From contig CANJQC010000002.1 of NCBI GenBank assembly GCA_947476295.1, forward strand, positions 1-64,000: DNA of 64,000 bases, in the 5' to 3' direction. Below are positions 46,055 to 56,251 of the stretch, one piece after another. Origin of the DNA: Planctomycetaceae bacterium. GTDB lineage: Bacteria > Planctomycetota > Planctomycetia > Planctomycetales > Planctomycetaceae. Positions within the stretch are counted from its first letter, which is position 1, and each line of letters begins with the position of its first letter. The notes beneath the pieces were generated by a model. It was not told where the DNA came from, made no database searches, and was given only the letters and a program-made list of their open reading frames with translations. The translations under genes and the position numbers were made by a program.

Positions 46055-46660
46055 ATGAACACGTTCGTCTTGCCCGGAACACCGGCACCGTTTGCTTGGC
46101 ACGTTCAGCCCGAAACATGGCGCACCGAGGCCGATGGATCTCTGGTGGTTCTATCGGGCGCAAAGAACGACTACTTTCACGATCCTGGGACCGGAGAGCG
46201 AACAGCATCTGCACCCTGTGCGCTGATGGAGACTCAAGAACCTTCATTCATCCTGAGTGCATACGCTTCGCTTGTAGGCACGGAAACCTTTGACGCGGCA
46301 GTTCTCTACGTCAAGGCCTCTGACGATGTTTGGGCCAAGCTCTGTTTGGAGAACTCTCCCGCCCACGCGCCAATGATCGTTTCCGTGGTCACCAGAGGTG
46401 TGTCGGACGACTGCAATTCAGTCACGCTGGCAAATCCGAGCGTATTTCTGCGAGTGTCCAAGACTCCAAACACACTGGCGTTCCACTACTCCCTCGACGC
46501 AAAGTACTGGCATCTGGTTCGCTACTTCTCACTGGGTCTGCTCCCCGCGATACAGATCGGCTTCGTGGCTCAATCCCCGCTTGGCCAAGGGTGTGAGGTG
46601 AAGTTCAGCCATGTCGCCTACCGCTGCGGAAAACTGAGCAACTTTCGCTCAGGCGAGTGA
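46055..46660 (+). CDS. DUF1349 (concanavalin-like) protein
   Basis: 201 residues from ATG at 46055 (the frame opens at a TTG at 46016). The lectin-like beta-sandwich of the DUF1349 'regulation of enolase' family is seen: WHVQPETWRTEADGSLVV, TDYFHDPGTG-like turn (NDYFHDPGTG), DAAVLYVKASDDVWAKLCLE, VTRGVSDDCNSV and FHYSLDAKYWHLVRYF. No signal peptide, so cytosolic. The family is thought to bind carbohydrate; the molecular role is unknown. It stands alone. Confidence 0.82.
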   Translation: MNTFVLPGTPAPFAWHVQPETWRTEADGSLVVLSGAKNDYFHDPGTGERTASAPCALMETQEPSFILSAYASLVGTETFDAAVLYVKASDDVWAKLCLENSPAHAPMIVSVVTRGVSDDCNSVTLANPSVFLRVSKTPNTLAFHYSLDAKYWHLVRYFSLGLLPAIQIGFVAQSPLGQGCEVKFSHVAYRCGKLSNFRSGE

Positions 46661-46687
46661 GGCCTAACCCTTCCATCGAGCGGATCA

Positions 46688-46760
46688 GGATAGCGACCTC
46701 GGATTGCCCCGAGGCCCCTCACACACCACCCGACGTGCGAGTCTGCACCGGGCGATTCAC
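46688..46760 (-). mobile_element. 3' remnant of a second, unrelated group II intron
   Basis: On the minus strand 46760-46723 reads ATCGCCCG-GTGC...GCAC-G-TCGGGTGGT, an intact domain V-like fold (8-bp lower stem, 4-bp upper stem) of the 'GAATCGCCCGGTGC' intron type. 46718-46688 then gives GGCCTCGGGGCAATCCGAGG, a domain VI-like hairpin, followed by TCGCTATCC. No maturase frame lies upstream on that strand (46761-47015 shows none), so the intron has lost its protein and 5' part. It belongs to a different class from the intron at 1-306. Confidence 0.65.
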
Positions 46761-47015
46761 TTCCTCGCAGTGAGCTTCTGCCAGATTGTTAAAAGACTCA
46801 CGAATCCATGCGATGTCAGGCTCGCGATCGACAGAGCTTCATGCACCGCCTAGCTCGATGACACCACCCGCGCGCCTTTGCTGCTGAAACTTTTGGGCAT
46901 GGCCTGGTCTCGTCGAACGCCGAGGTTTCGTCACCTGCAAATCCGAGTCCGTTTTTTGCCATTGCTTCCAGTGATGCGAATTTCGGGGTCTACTTCACGT
47001 TTTTCACGTTGCATT

Positions 47016-48752
47016 TCAGTCAGCCTTTGCAGGATCGCGGACGTCTCGACTGTCGCGAGTTGGCGAAAGTGATTCGGCATAGTGGATGGCGATCACCGCC
47101 GTGATCAGAAACAGCAGAAAGTAGTAGATATTAAAGACGACCTCGTTCCATTGCGACGGAGGCCCCGTGACCAGATGCCCAAGGATGTTCTGCACGATCA
47201 GCACAAGCCAGAGTGCCGCTGACGCCGCCAGTCCTGGCGGAGAAGTCGTGGGTTGGCTATGACGAATTCGTTTGAGGGTAATCATGATGATCGCAAGCAG
47301 AACGATCACCAAAAGCGGGCCAACGATCCACCACAACACGCCGCTCCAGTAATCTTCATTGCCCACATAGATATTGAACCAGCCCTTAGCACCATTCCGG
47401 ATCGAAAGCCCCAGCCCAGTCAAGAGTCCCAGCGCCAGACCGAACCGCTGTAGATTCGCATGGTCCATCGAAATTTTGGATCGAGCAGGTGTAACTTCGA
47501 ACTGCGGGCGATTCCGTATGAACCAGACAACCCCGATTAGAAAGACGATGCCGCTCGCCAGAAATCCAGGAACGATCAGAAATTCTCCACCAAGTGGCAG
47601 CAGGTGTGCAACACAGAACGCCGTGACAAGAATCGCCACAGGGCGCGACAGCGAATTCAGCATCGCCGGGTCACTGCGTTGTGATTTTACACAATAGAAT
47701 CCAGCAAAACCGTACAGCATTGGGATCAGGATAAAGTTCCAGCCGGCCATCTGAAACTGCATCAAAGATCCACCAAAGGCCGTCAGTCCGCAGAAAATCA
47801 GAAACCATTCCACGCTGCCAGCATTGATCGACCGCTCTGCGGTGATTGCTTGCTCGCGATCTGACATCCTGCGGTTGACCAGAAACCATGCTAGGCCAAA
47901 TGCGACTCCAATGCTGATCCCGCCCGAAGACTCCCAGCAACGCCAGAAATTGAAATTCGAGTCTTTCCAGACCGTGGCCGAAAACTTCCATGTCTGAAAC
48001 GCCGCCCATCCTGTTCCATTGACGATGCCCACGACTAGGATCAGGATGACATTCTTCCAGTCGCGCCGAAGAAACTCATACAACAGGAAGCCCAGATAAA
48101 ACCCCATATGCAGAACAGCTGCCCCGCAGTCGTTTGTGAGCCGTCTCAGGTTGGGATTTACTTCGACATCGAGATATCGCTCCTGTAGTTCGTCATACAT
48201 CGGCAGGAACCAGGACGGGTAGTTCTGATAGAGATATCGTGCCAGCATGGCGGTACCCACCCCGCAGGCAATGCGCATTCCCCAGTGCCAGACTCGGGTT
48301 TCTCGCAAAGATCCACACCACGCCAGCGTACAGGCTCCAATCCCAGCCCATGGCATTCCTGCGATAAACATCCAGAGAAAACCATAGGTTCTGGATATCG
48401 GTACCCATTCTCCATTGCCCGTGTTGGTCTGCAGATGTCCCTCGAAGAAAGTGGACCACTGCATCCAACCACGAGCTCCTGACAGACCGATTCCCAGTGT
48501 CACGGCCAGTACAATCCATGCCGAAGAGTAACGGCGAACTTGTACACCAGATCGTTGGTACGCCATGTACCACCATGCGCTCCCCCACATCACTCCCGCA
48601 AACAAACATCCCGCAACTGCCCCAAAACCCGAACATCCACGCACGGCCCACGTCATTCCACCCAAGGCGGCGAACATGACAGTTGGAAGGAAAAGGTCAT
48701 CAATGGCTGAACAATACTTTTGAGACCTGAAATTGAATTCTGATTTTGTCAT
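47016..48752 (-). CDS. Large polytopic membrane protein, unrecognised
   Basis: 578 residues from ATG at 48752 (frame open to 48872). About 13 to 14 hydrophobic helices; polar loops include NTGNGEWVPISRTYG, YDELQERYLDVEVNPNLRR (about 160) and NGAKGWFNIYVGNEDYWSG (about 475), which may be conserved outside loops. Trp and Gly are frequent in the helices. There is a short charged C-terminus. No transporter, glycosyltransferase or oligosaccharide-polymerase motif that I recognise. It is monocistronic, between an intron remnant and clpB. Function unknown; O-antigen ligase-like and permease-like folds both remain possible. Confidence 0.75.
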   Translation of the reverse strand: MTKSEFNFRSQKYCSAIDDLFLPTVMFAALGGMTWAVRGCSGFGAVAGCLFAGVMWGSAWWYMAYQRSGVQVRRYSSAWIVLAVTLGIGLSGARGWMQWSTFFEGHLQTNTGNGEWVPISRTYGFLWMFIAGMPWAGIGACTLAWCGSLRETRVWHWGMRIACGVGTAMLARYLYQNYPSWFLPMYDELQERYLDVEVNPNLRRLTNDCGAAVLHMGFYLGFLLYEFLRRDWKNVILILVVGIVNGTGWAAFQTWKFSATVWKDSNFNFWRCWESSGGISIGVAFGLAWFLVNRRMSDREQAITAERSINAGSVEWFLIFCGLTAFGGSLMQFQMAGWNFILIPMLYGFAGFYCVKSQRSDPAMLNSLSRPVAILVTAFCVAHLLPLGGEFLIVPGFLASGIVFLIGVVWFIRNRPQFEVTPARSKISMDHANLQRFGLALGLLTGLGLSIRNGAKGWFNIYVGNEDYWSGVLWWIVGPLLVIVLLAIIMITLKRIRHSQPTTSPPGLAASAALWLVLIVQNILGHLVTGPPSQWNEVVFNIYYFLLFLITAVIAIHYAESLSPTRDSRDVRDPAKAD

Positions 48753-49275
48753 AGGTCTTGCCTGTGCGACGACAGTGATGTGATTCTGTTTGTTGTCCTT
48801 GTTATTGGCAAAGATCCGCCGGAGATTAGCAATCGGAATGTCTCTTGAATATCGAACATACTGGCCGGTCACGAGGTGGCCACGCGCAGAACTACCGGGC
48901 AGCAGCAGGCGGATATTAATTGCTCAGTTTTGCATTATGCCTGAACCGTTATTAATCCCGCACGGCATGCTTTAATCCGAACTTGAACCAACCAACCGTG
49001 GCAGGACCGCTATCTGGGTCTCGGCCATTCGGTTTCCCTGCCAAAAATGCAGGGTTTGGCATTCCGCACGGGGGAGATGACCACAAGAACGGGCTAAGTC
49101 ATGTTTTGGGAACTTCCGGTTCTCCCCGTTTTGACAGGCACGGAAACTGCTTTCCCTCACTGGAACTGCACAGGCATGCTGAAGTGGGACACATTGTCAC
49201 ATGTTTCAGCGTCACGACTGTGCGGTTTGACGATTTGGCGATTGATTATCGTATCTGCCTCGGAGTAATTCAGTC
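48753..49275. other. Gene-free region upstream of clpB
   Basis: 523 bases without a gene. A TTGACG box at 49227-49232 stands 49 bases before the clpB start, but the matching -10 region (TCGTAT/CGTATC) is weak. No CIRCE-type operator seen. Confidence 0.35.
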
Positions 49276-51894
49276 ATGGCATTTGATCCTCGCAAGCTCA
49301 CAGTGAAAGCTTCCGAAGCGATTCAGCGGGCTCAGGAAGTGGCGGAGAAGAAGCAGCATAGAATTCTGCGACCGCTGCACCTGCTGAAGTCACTGCTCGA
49401 TGAAGAAGGCGGGCTGATGACGTCGCTGCTGCAGAAAATGGGCGTCAAGCTCCCGCAGCTGCAAAAGATGGTTGACGGTGAACTTGGTCGATTGCCGCAG
49501 TCAACTTCGTCAACCGATGAAGGAGTCAACGCCGGGCCCGAAGCGATAAAAGTGCTCAACGCCGCGAAGAAGCAAGCGGACAGCATGGGGGACGAATACA
49601 CATCTACCGAGCATTTTTTGATCGCGTTGACTCAGGTGGAAGACCAGGCGAAGCGTCTGCTGCAACTCAATGGCGTTGACGAGCGAGATTTACTGGAAGC
49701 CGTGAAAAGCATTCGAGGAGGACAAACTGTGCAGGATCAAAACCCGGAAGACAAGTTTCAGGCGCTCGAAAAATATGGCAAGGATCTTGTCATACTGGCG
49801 CGAGAGGGCAAAATTGATCCGGTCATTGGACGCGATACCGAGATTCGCCGGGTGATTCAGGTACTCTCGCGGCGACGCAAGAATAATCCCGTGCTGATCG
49901 GGGAACCCGGCGTCGGCAAGACTGCGATCGTCGAAGGACTCGCGCACCGCATTGTATTGGGCGACGTCCCTCAGAATCTCAAGAACAAACGCATCTTCGC
50001 GCTCGATATGGGTGCGCTTGTGGCAGGAGCGAAGTATCGTGGTGAGTTTGAGGACCGGCTGAAAGCCGTACTGAAAGAAGTTCAGGCGTCTAACGGACAG
50101 ATCATCATGTTTATCGACGAACTGCACACGGTCATTGGTGCCGGGAATGCGGAAGGCGCAATGGATGCGGCCAATCTGCTGAAACCAGCGCTGGCGCGCG
50201 GTGATTTGCACTGCGTCGGCGCCACGACGCTCGACGAATATCGCAAGCATATTGAAAAAGACCCGGCACTCGAGCGACGATTCCAGCCCGTGATGGTGCA
50301 GGAACCGAACGTTGAAGATACGATTTCCATCTTGCGCGGTTTGAAGGATCGCTACGAAAGTCATCATGGCGTTCGCATTACCGACGATGCGATTATTGCC
50401 GCTGCGACACTGTCAGACCGCTACATCAGCGACCGTTTTCTGCCCGACAAGGCGATCGACCTCGTTGACGAAGCGGGCAGCCGTCTTCGCATGGAGATCG
50501 ATTCGATGCCGGTCGAAATCGACGAAGCCACTCGTCAGTTGACACGGATGCAGATCGAAGCGGCGGCCCTGGACCGAGAGACCAGTGAAGAGAGCCGCGA
50601 ACGTCTGCAGGATCTGAAGCGCCAGATCGCCGAACGAGAAGAATCCACTAACCAGCTGAAAGCGCGCTGGGAGACGGAGAAGGCTGCAATTTCGGGCATC
50701 AAACCGCTGCGGGAAAACATCGAACGCCTGCGTACGGCTTTTCAGCAGGCCTTTTCAAGGGCTCAGCAGACGCTGCTCAACGAAGACTTCGTCGATGCTC
50801 AGAAGACCGAGCAGCAACTCAAAGACGCCGAGAAAAAACTGAAGGAGATGGAAGCAAAATCCGCTGAACTCAATACCGACAAAGACAACCGCCTGCTGCG
50901 GGAAGAAGTCACCGAGGAAGACATCGCTCGCGTCGTCAGTCTCTGGACGAGCATTCCCGTCTCCCGCATGATGCAGGGAGAACGCGAGAAACTGCTCCGG
51001 ATGGAAGATGAGATTCACAAGCGAATGATCAACCAGCATGAAGCGGTTGAAGCCGTTTCGAACGCCGTCCGTCGGGCTCGATCAGGTATGGGCGACCCGA
51101 ACCGTCCGATTGGTTCATTCATGTTCCTCGGCCCTACGGGCGTTGGTAAGACCGAACTGTGCAAGGCGCTGGCCAATTTCATGTTCGATGATGAACGTAA
51201 CATGGTGCGCATCGATATGAGCGAATTCATGGAACGCCACAGTGTCGCGCGTCTGATCGGTGCACCTCCTGGCTATGTCGGGTACGAAGAAGGCGGACGA
51301 CTCACCGAGGCTGTGCGTCGTAATCCTTACTGTGTGATTCTGCTCGACGAAGTTGAAAAAGCACATCGAGATGTGTTCAATATTTTGCTGCAACTTCTGG
51401 ATGACGGTCGTTTGACCGACAGTCAGGGTCGCACCGTGGACTTCACGAACACGATTGTGGTGATGACGTCGAATATCGGCAGTCAGGCCATTCAGGAGCT
51501 TTCAGGCCAGGCCGATGAAAAGGAAATTCATAATCGAGTCATGGATGCTCTGCAGAAACACTTCCTGCCGGAGTTTCTGAATCGCGTAGACGAAGTGATT
51601 GTGTTCCATCCGCTGGGTCGCAGCGAAATCCGTGAGATCGTTGACCTACAGTTGCAGCGCCTGAGCAGCCAGCTTGAAAAGAACGGGTACAAACTTGAAG
51701 TCTCCGACACTGCAAAACAACTGCTCGCCAACGAAGGCTACGATCCGGCTTACGGGGCTCGCCCATTAAAGCGAGTCATCCAGCAGCGGCTGCAAAACGC
51801 ATTGGCGAATGAACTGCTGGCAGGGACATACACAGCCGGGGATACGATCGAGATCGATGCCGCTCAGGATGGGTTTGTGTTTGCGAAAAAGTAA
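49276..51894 (+). CDS. clpB: ATP-dependent disaggregase ClpB
   Basis: 872 residues. N-domain with two Clp repeats; first AAA+ module with [15 protein letters not shown] and [12 protein letters not shown]; a middle coiled coil (about 410-530, [22 protein letters not shown]), which marks ClpB rather than ClpA/C; second AAA+ module with [15 protein letters not shown] and LLDEVEKAH. No ClpP-binding IGF loop is seen. It rescues aggregated proteins with DnaK. Start ATG at 49276. Confidence 0.97.
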   Translation: MAFDPRKLTVKASEAIQRAQEVAEKKQHRILRPLHLLKSLLDEEGGLMTSLLQKMGVKLPQLQKMVDGELGRLPQSTSSTDEGVNAGPEAIKVLNAAKKQADSMGDEYTSTEHFLIALTQVEDQAKRLLQLNGVDERDLLEAVKSIRGGQTVQDQNPEDKFQALEKYGKDLVILAREGKIDPVIGRDTEIRRVIQVLSRRRKNNPVLIGEPGVGKTAIVEGLAHRIVLGDVPQNLKNKRIFALDMGALVAGAKYRGEFEDRLKAVLKEVQASNGQIIMFIDELHTVIGAGNAEGAMDAANLLKPALARGDLHCVGATTLDEYRKHIEKDPALERRFQPVMVQEPNVEDTISILRGLKDRYESHHGVRITDDAIIAAATLSDRYISDRFLPDKAIDLVDEAGSRLRMEIDSMPVEIDEATRQLTRMQIEAAALDRETSEESRERLQDLKRQIAEREESTNQLKARWETEKAAISGIKPLRENIERLRTAFQQAFSRAQQTLLNEDFVDAQKTEQQLKDAEKKLKEMEAKSAELNTDKDNRLLREEVTEEDIARVVSLWTSIPVSRMMQGEREKLLRMEDEIHKRMINQHEAVEAVSNAVRRARSGMGDPNRPIGSFMFLGPTGVGKTELCKALANFMFDDERNMVRIDMSEFMERHSVARLIGAPPGYVGYEEGGRLTEAVRRNPYCVILLDEVEKAHRDVFNILLQLLDDGRLTDSQGRTVDFTNTIVVMTSNIGSQAIQELSGQADEKEIHNRVMDALQKHFLPEFLNRVDEVIVFHPLGRSEIREIVDLQLQRLSSQLEKNGYKLEVSDTAKQLLANEGYDPAYGARPLKRVIQQRLQNALANELLAGTYTAGDTIEIDAAQDGFVFAKK

Positions 51895-52138
51895 AAACAT
51901 AGCGTTAAAGGCCGCTATCGAGAAGTACTGGTTTTGTCCAGATGATGCGATTCCAGTACGAGATTTACGGGAAAAACAATGAAATGCGTGGTTGAGAAGA
52001 CTTTCGGGAGTCGATACAATCCACACTTCAAATTTCTGGCCGGGATTGGCTCGGCTGGAATCTTCTGTATGTTGCGTGGCATGGAATTGCCTGCGACCAA
52101 AGCAGTTTTTGTGTTCAAAGCGCGATTGGAGCGTTGAC

Positions 52139-52372
52139 GTGTCCATTGACAAGACCCTCAAAATTCGACTTGGCCTTTCAGGTTCTCGTAACGTGCTGAG
52201 CCGCAGTGAACGGATCGCTCGGTTGTTGGAAGAAGACCGCTTCGCAGCGGGTCGCAGCCCGTTCGGACTTCCGAAAGTTCGTGTTCAGAAAGCTATCGCC
52301 GGTAAGAAAAAGAAGAAGACAGTCGAAGAAGGCGCCGCCGCTCCCGCTGCTGCCGCCAAGGGAAAGAAATAG
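52139..52372 (+). CDS. Small basic protein of the PVC superphylum (TIGR04137-like)
   Basis: 77 residues starting MSIDKTLKIRLGL at GTG 52139; the longer open frame upstream (to 51992) has no family-like sequence. SRNVLSRSERIARLLEEDRF then SPFGLPKVRV is the family core found in Planctomycetes, Verrucomicrobia and Chlamydiae. The tail is Lys/Ala-rich (KKKKKTVEEGAAAPAAAAKGKK). Charge suggests RNA or ribosome association, but the role is unproven. It follows clpB by 245 bases and ends near a repeat and a strong terminator. Confidence 0.8.
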   Translation: MSIDKTLKIRLGLSGSRNVLSRSERIARLLEEDRFAAGRSPFGLPKVRVQKAIAGKKKKKTVEEGAAAPAAAAKGKK

Positions 52373-52389
52373 TCACGGCCATGAGTATT

Positions 52390-52416
52390 GGCGAGCGGCA
52401 GGGCGTCAGCCCTCCG
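52390..52416. repeat. Single-arm copy of the palindromic repeat found in leuS
   Basis: GGCGAGCGGCAGGGCGTCAG followed by CCCTCCG matches the right arm at 24639-24663 in reverse (about 24 of 25) and the elements inside leuS. Here only one arm is present, 18 bases after the small basic protein. Confidence 0.8.
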
Positions 52417-52437
52417 AGTCCTGCGGCTTCAAACAGG

Positions 52438-52471
52438 CATCTTCGAACAATGTTTGAAGATGCTTTTTTTG
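52438..52471 (+). terminator. Intrinsic terminator after the small basic protein
   Basis: GCATCTTCGAAC/GTTTGAAGATGC forms a stem of about 12-13 bp (one G-T pair, 3-base loop), followed by TTTTTTT (52465-52471). Confidence 0.9.
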
Positions 52472-52552
52472 TAAACCGAGCACGATACCGACTCGAGCCT
52501 CGCCGTTGGCGTCGTGTTTAACGAATTGTCATCCACCGAGAGTGATTCGCTG

Positions 52553-54256
52553 ATGACGCAGATTCCTGCAGCCTATCGACTGCGTGCTCTGGCGGGCACT
52601 TTTTTCCGACGCAGCATCACCCATGCGCGCAACCAATTTCTTAACCTCGCTGAAGCGTCGTGTCGTGAAACGCAACGAACCCTGCTCACTGATCTGCTGC
52701 GGCTCAATCAGTCGTCCTCATTTTCTCGCGACTACGGTCTGACAGAACGCACCACGCTGCAGGAATTTCGCCAGCGCGTCCCCGTTGCCGATTATGAACT
52801 CATCCGCAGTTACGTCGATCAGGTCGCCAACGGAAATCACGCGGCGCTGCTGGGCGAAACGAACAAGCTGCAGATGTTCGCCATGACCAGTGGCACAACT
52901 GCCGCATCCAAACTCATACCTGTCACGACGCGTTTTCTGAACGACTATCGACGCGGCTGGCAGACTTGGGGAATCGGAACATATTCCGACCACGCTCTGC
53001 TGCAGAAATTGAACATCGTGCAGATTTCTAGCAGTCATCAGAAGACTCGAACCGCTGACGGGACACCCTGCGGCAACATCAGTGGCCTGGTCGCCGCCAT
53101 GCAGAGGCGGGTCGTGCGATCGCTGTACACAATTCCTGCTGCTGTCGCGGAAGTCGCGAATCCCGAAGCCAAGCGGTATACTATTCTTCGCCTGGCACTG
53201 GCTGATCCTTGGGTTGGAATGACAATCACGGCCAATCCGAGCACGTTGCTGCAGCTGGCGGAGTTCGCAAACGTCCAGGCCGAACAACTGATTCGCGACA
53301 TCCGCAACGGAGGAATCAGCAGCATCGATCTGCCGGCGGCACAAATACGCGATTTCAAAAGCCGCTTACGTCCCGACGCCCGGCGTGCCGCACAGTTGCA
53401 TCGAGTGATCGAGCGGCACGGCGTGTTGCGGCCTCGCGAATGCTGGCCGATGCTGCAGGCACTGGGCGTCTGGTGTGGCGGAAGTGCGGCCGCCTACATT
53501 CCGAAACTCAAACAGGTCTTCGACGGGATCACGATTCGCGATCATGGATTGCACGCGAGCGAAGGACGCATGACGCTTCCGCTGCAGGATGAATCGTCGT
53601 CGGGCTTGCTTGAAATCCAGACGCACTTCTTTGAATTCCTGCCGGTCGCGGAAGCCGCGTCTGCAGGTTCTGTCGCGCTGGAGGCGCATGAACTTCAGGA
53701 AGGTGCTGAGTACTTTATTTTGCTCACGACAAGTTCGGGGCTGTATCGCTACAATATCAGCGACGTTGTTCGCTGTACAGGATTCTATGGAACAACACCG
53801 CTGCTGGAGTTTCGCCACAAAGGCGCACATATCTCCAGCATCACTGGAGAAAAACTTGCAGAATCGCAAGTGGTTGAAGCAGTGAACGCCGCTGTCCGGG
53901 AGTGCGGCGTGAATCTCAACCTGTTCACGCTGACTCCACAATGGGGCGAACCGCCCGGTTACACATTGTTCCTGCATTGCGAAACCGTCGCCGCCGAAGG
54001 CGACCGTGGGCGACTGATTCGATTTGCGGCTGTGACGGATGAGCAGCTGTCGCGCAGCAACGAAGAATATCGAGAAAAGCGGGAGTCTGGCAGACTGGCA
54101 CCCGTCCGCGTTCAGGTCTTGCCGCCGGAGCAGTGGAATTCCTTCACCGAAACACGCCAATCCCGCAGCGGTGGCAGTCCGGAACAATACAAACACCCTT
54201 GTCTGCTGCCAGATCCGAAGTTTCAGAATCTATTCCTTGGCAAACTAACTGACTAG
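52553..54256 (+). CDS. GH3-family (auxin-responsive-promoter-like) acyl-adenylate/amide synthetase
   Basis: About 567 residues from ATG at 52553; the frame opens at GTG 52514 and either start is possible. It is an ANL-superfamily protein of the GH3 type: MTSGTTAASKLIPVT (P-loop-like), LGVWCGGSAAAYIP, GLHASEGRM, then LLTTSSGLYRYNISDVV and FRHKGAHISSITGEKL. In plants GH3 proteins join amino acids to hormones; in bacteria the substrates are unknown. The N-terminal third is helical. It lies alone between a terminator and nadC, 120 bases apart. Confidence 0.85.
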   Translation: MTQIPAAYRLRALAGTFFRRSITHARNQFLNLAEASCRETQRTLLTDLLRLNQSSSFSRDYGLTERTTLQEFRQRVPVADYELIRSYVDQVANGNHAALLGETNKLQMFAMTSGTTAASKLIPVTTRFLNDYRRGWQTWGIGTYSDHALLQKLNIVQISSSHQKTRTADGTPCGNISGLVAAMQRRVVRSLYTIPAAVAEVANPEAKRYTILRLALADPWVGMTITANPSTLLQLAEFANVQAEQLIRDIRNGGISSIDLPAAQIRDFKSRLRPDARRAAQLHRVIERHGVLRPRECWPMLQALGVWCGGSAAAYIPKLKQVFDGITIRDHGLHASEGRMTLPLQDESSSGLLEIQTHFFEFLPVAEAASAGSVALEAHELQEGAEYFILLTTSSGLYRYNISDVVRCTGFYGTTPLLEFRHKGAHISSITGEKLAESQVVEAVNAAVRECGVNLNLFTLTPQWGEPPGYTLFLHCETVAAEGDRGRLIRFAAVTDEQLSRSNEEYREKRESGRLAPVRVQVLPPEQWNSFTETRQSRSGGSPEQYKHPCLLPDPKFQNLFLGKLTD

Positions 54257-54376
54257 GAATGAATCAACAGCCACAATCACCTTCATCGGATGAACCGGAC
54301 TTGGCAGGGCGGCTGCTGCATCCTGCTGAACGCCTGCGGGTTTGAGCATTTGGGCTGAAATGAAGAACAGTAACCT

Positions 54377-55261
54377 ATGACGATTGAGTTCAATTCAGAA
54401 TGCGTAGCCGCTGCAAGGGTTCTTGCAGGAATGTCGTTGCACGAAGATCTTCGGGATATCGGCGATCTTACGAGTCTTTCGACGATTCCGTCAGATCTGA
54501 CTGCGACTGTGAACATTGTGTCCCGTCAGCACGGCGTGGTTTGTGGACTTGTCATGTTGCCGATTGTGTTTTCGGAGCTGACTGCTGCAGTTAGTGTCAA
54601 ATGTCACGTCCATGACGGCGATGCGGTTACTCAGCAGACGCTAATCGCAACGATGACCGGGCCCGCGCAGATGCTGTTGACTGGCGAACGCACGGTGCTC
54701 AATTTTATGACACTGCTCAGTGGAATCGCGTCACGCACGGCGATGTTTGTGGCAGAAGTGCGACATACGAAAGCCGTTATTCTCGATACCAGAAAGACGT
54801 TTCCCGGGTATCGGCTGCTTCAGAAGTATGCGGTGCGATGCGGAGGCGGAACAAATCATCGCATGGGCTTGTACGACGGGATTCTGATCAAGGACAACCA
54901 CATCGCAGCCCGCGGCGATTCCACATGTGCTGCCGCAGTCAAAGATGCTCGCCGCTATGCCCGGGCCCATAATCTGAATTCTAAAATCGAAATCGAAGTC
55001 GATTCTGTGGAACAACTGCAGGATGCGTTGCGGGAAGCGCCGGAGATTATTCTGCTGGATAACATGTCTCCGGCCACAATGAAACAGGCAGTCGCCCTCA
55101 GAGACGCATCGGCATCGCGCTCGACGCTGCTTGAAGCATCTGGCGGAGTGACTTTGCAGACTGTACGAGCCATCGCGGAAAGCGGTGTCGATCGCATCAG
55201 CATTGGAAGCCTGACACATTCGTCACCCGCACTGGATATCGGATTCGACTGGTCGTGGTGA
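54377..55261 (+). CDS. nadC: Nicotinate-nucleotide pyrophosphorylase (quinolinate phosphoribosyltransferase)
   Basis: 294 residues. Family motifs: ERTVLNFMTLLSGIAS, LDTRKTFPGYR, KYAVRCGGGTNHRMGLYDG, LIKDNHI, EIEVDS, LLDNMSP and ASGGV..GVDRISIGSLTHS. It makes nicotinate mononucleotide from quinolinate and PRPP in NAD synthesis. No nadA or nadB in the window. ATG at 54377. Its 3' end overlaps the convergent nrnA-like gene by 39 bases. Confidence 0.95.
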   Translation: MTIEFNSECVAAARVLAGMSLHEDLRDIGDLTSLSTIPSDLTATVNIVSRQHGVVCGLVMLPIVFSELTAAVSVKCHVHDGDAVTQQTLIATMTGPAQMLLTGERTVLNFMTLLSGIASRTAMFVAEVRHTKAVILDTRKTFPGYRLLQKYAVRCGGGTNHRMGLYDGILIKDNHIAARGDSTCAAAVKDARRYARAHNLNSKIEIEVDSVEQLQDALREAPEIILLDNMSPATMKQAVALRDASASRSTLLEASGGVTLQTVRAIAESGVDRISIGSLTHSSPALDIGFDWSW

Positions 55262-56251
55262 ATCGGCGTTGAGCATATTCAGAAATGCCACCTTCATTCG
55301 TTCAACGGCGGCTGGTAACGGCCCTGCCATCGTGGCGCCAGATGCCAGTTTATGCCCACCGCCGCCGAATTGTTCGGCTACGGCTGCAACATTGTGTGGG
55401 ACTCGACTTCGCAGACTGAATTTGATTTGCCCCGTCTGAAGTTCCACGGCGACAAACGCGGCCTCGGCTCCGGCAACTGTCAGACAGACGTTGACCAGCC
55501 CTTCTGTATCGGAAGGGACAGCACCGGTTTCCGCCATGTCTTTGCTGTCGGCATAGATCCACGTCAGACGGCCTTCGGCCTCGACCTGCGTCCGTGCCAG
55601 CACACGGCCACCTAGGCGAACTCGCGCAAGTGACGACTGTTCATGAACAAGGTTGTAGACATAGTGCGGAATCGCGCCGCTATGCATCAGCCCGGCAGCA
55701 ATCTTCATCGTCCGAGCACTGGTGGAAGGAAACCGGAACCAACCTGTATCGGTGGCAATTGCGGCGTACAGCCAGTTAGCGACATCCGCATCAAACGTCA
55801 CACCAAATTCTTCACCGATCTCACAAATCAGTTCTCCAGTGGCTGCCGATGTGACGTCCTTTAGTTCCAATGCGTTCAGCTGATCGGAACTGACATGATG
55901 ATCAATGACAACACGTTTTGCCGCAGACGCCTGGATCACGTCAGCCATTGATCCCAGCTGCTGCCATGCGCTGGTATCGACAATGATGACGACATCGTGC
56001 TGAGGAATGGTCGCTTTCGTGACGGTGTCATTCAGTTTCAAAATCACTCCGGGCGGATTCATGAACTGCAGATTTGCTGGCGGTGCTGAGGCATTGACGA
56101 TGGACACTTTTTTGCCCATTGCCAGCAAAATGGCCCGCATCCCCAGTTCGGACCCCAAGGCATCCGCATCCGGACGAACGTGACTGGAAATCAGAAACGA
56201 CTCGTTCTCGTCAATCACCGCTTTCAAAGGTGTCCAGTCCATCGCCGGCAC
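55223..56251 (-). CDS. nrnA: DHH/DHHA1 phosphoesterase (NrnA-like oligoribonuclease / pAp phosphatase)
   Basis: 342 residues. DHH signature: SSHVRPDADALGS (metal ligands), VIIVDTSAW, VIDHHVSS (DHH itself), and DTGWFRF. The DHHA1 end has FSLRSR, FGGGGHKLASGA. Proteins of this form degrade nano-RNAs and 3'-phosphoadenosine 5'-phosphate with Mn. Its start ATG is at 56251. It converges on nadC with overlapping 3' ends. Alternative: a cyclic-di-nucleotide phosphodiesterase of the same superfamily. Confidence 0.88.
   Translation of the reverse strand: MPAMDWTPLKAVIDENESFLISSHVRPDADALGSELGMRAILLAMGKKVSIVNASAPPANLQFMNPPGVILKLNDTVTKATIPQHDVVIIVDTSAWQQLGSMADVIQASAAKRVVIDHHVSSDQLNALELKDVTSAATGELICEIGEEFGVTFDADVANWLYAAIATDTGWFRFPSTSARTMKIAAGLMHSGAIPHYVYNLVHEQSSLARVRLGGRVLARTQVEAEGRLTWIYADSKDMAETGAVPSDTEGLVNVCLTVAGAEAAFVAVELQTGQIKFSLRSRVPHNVAAVAEQFGGGGHKLASGATMAGPLPAAVERMKVAFLNMLNADSPRPVESDIQCG

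Noticed and set aside
49227..49255. Promoter for clpB from TTGACG
   Set aside because: The -10 region at the right spacing matches poorly (3 of 6).
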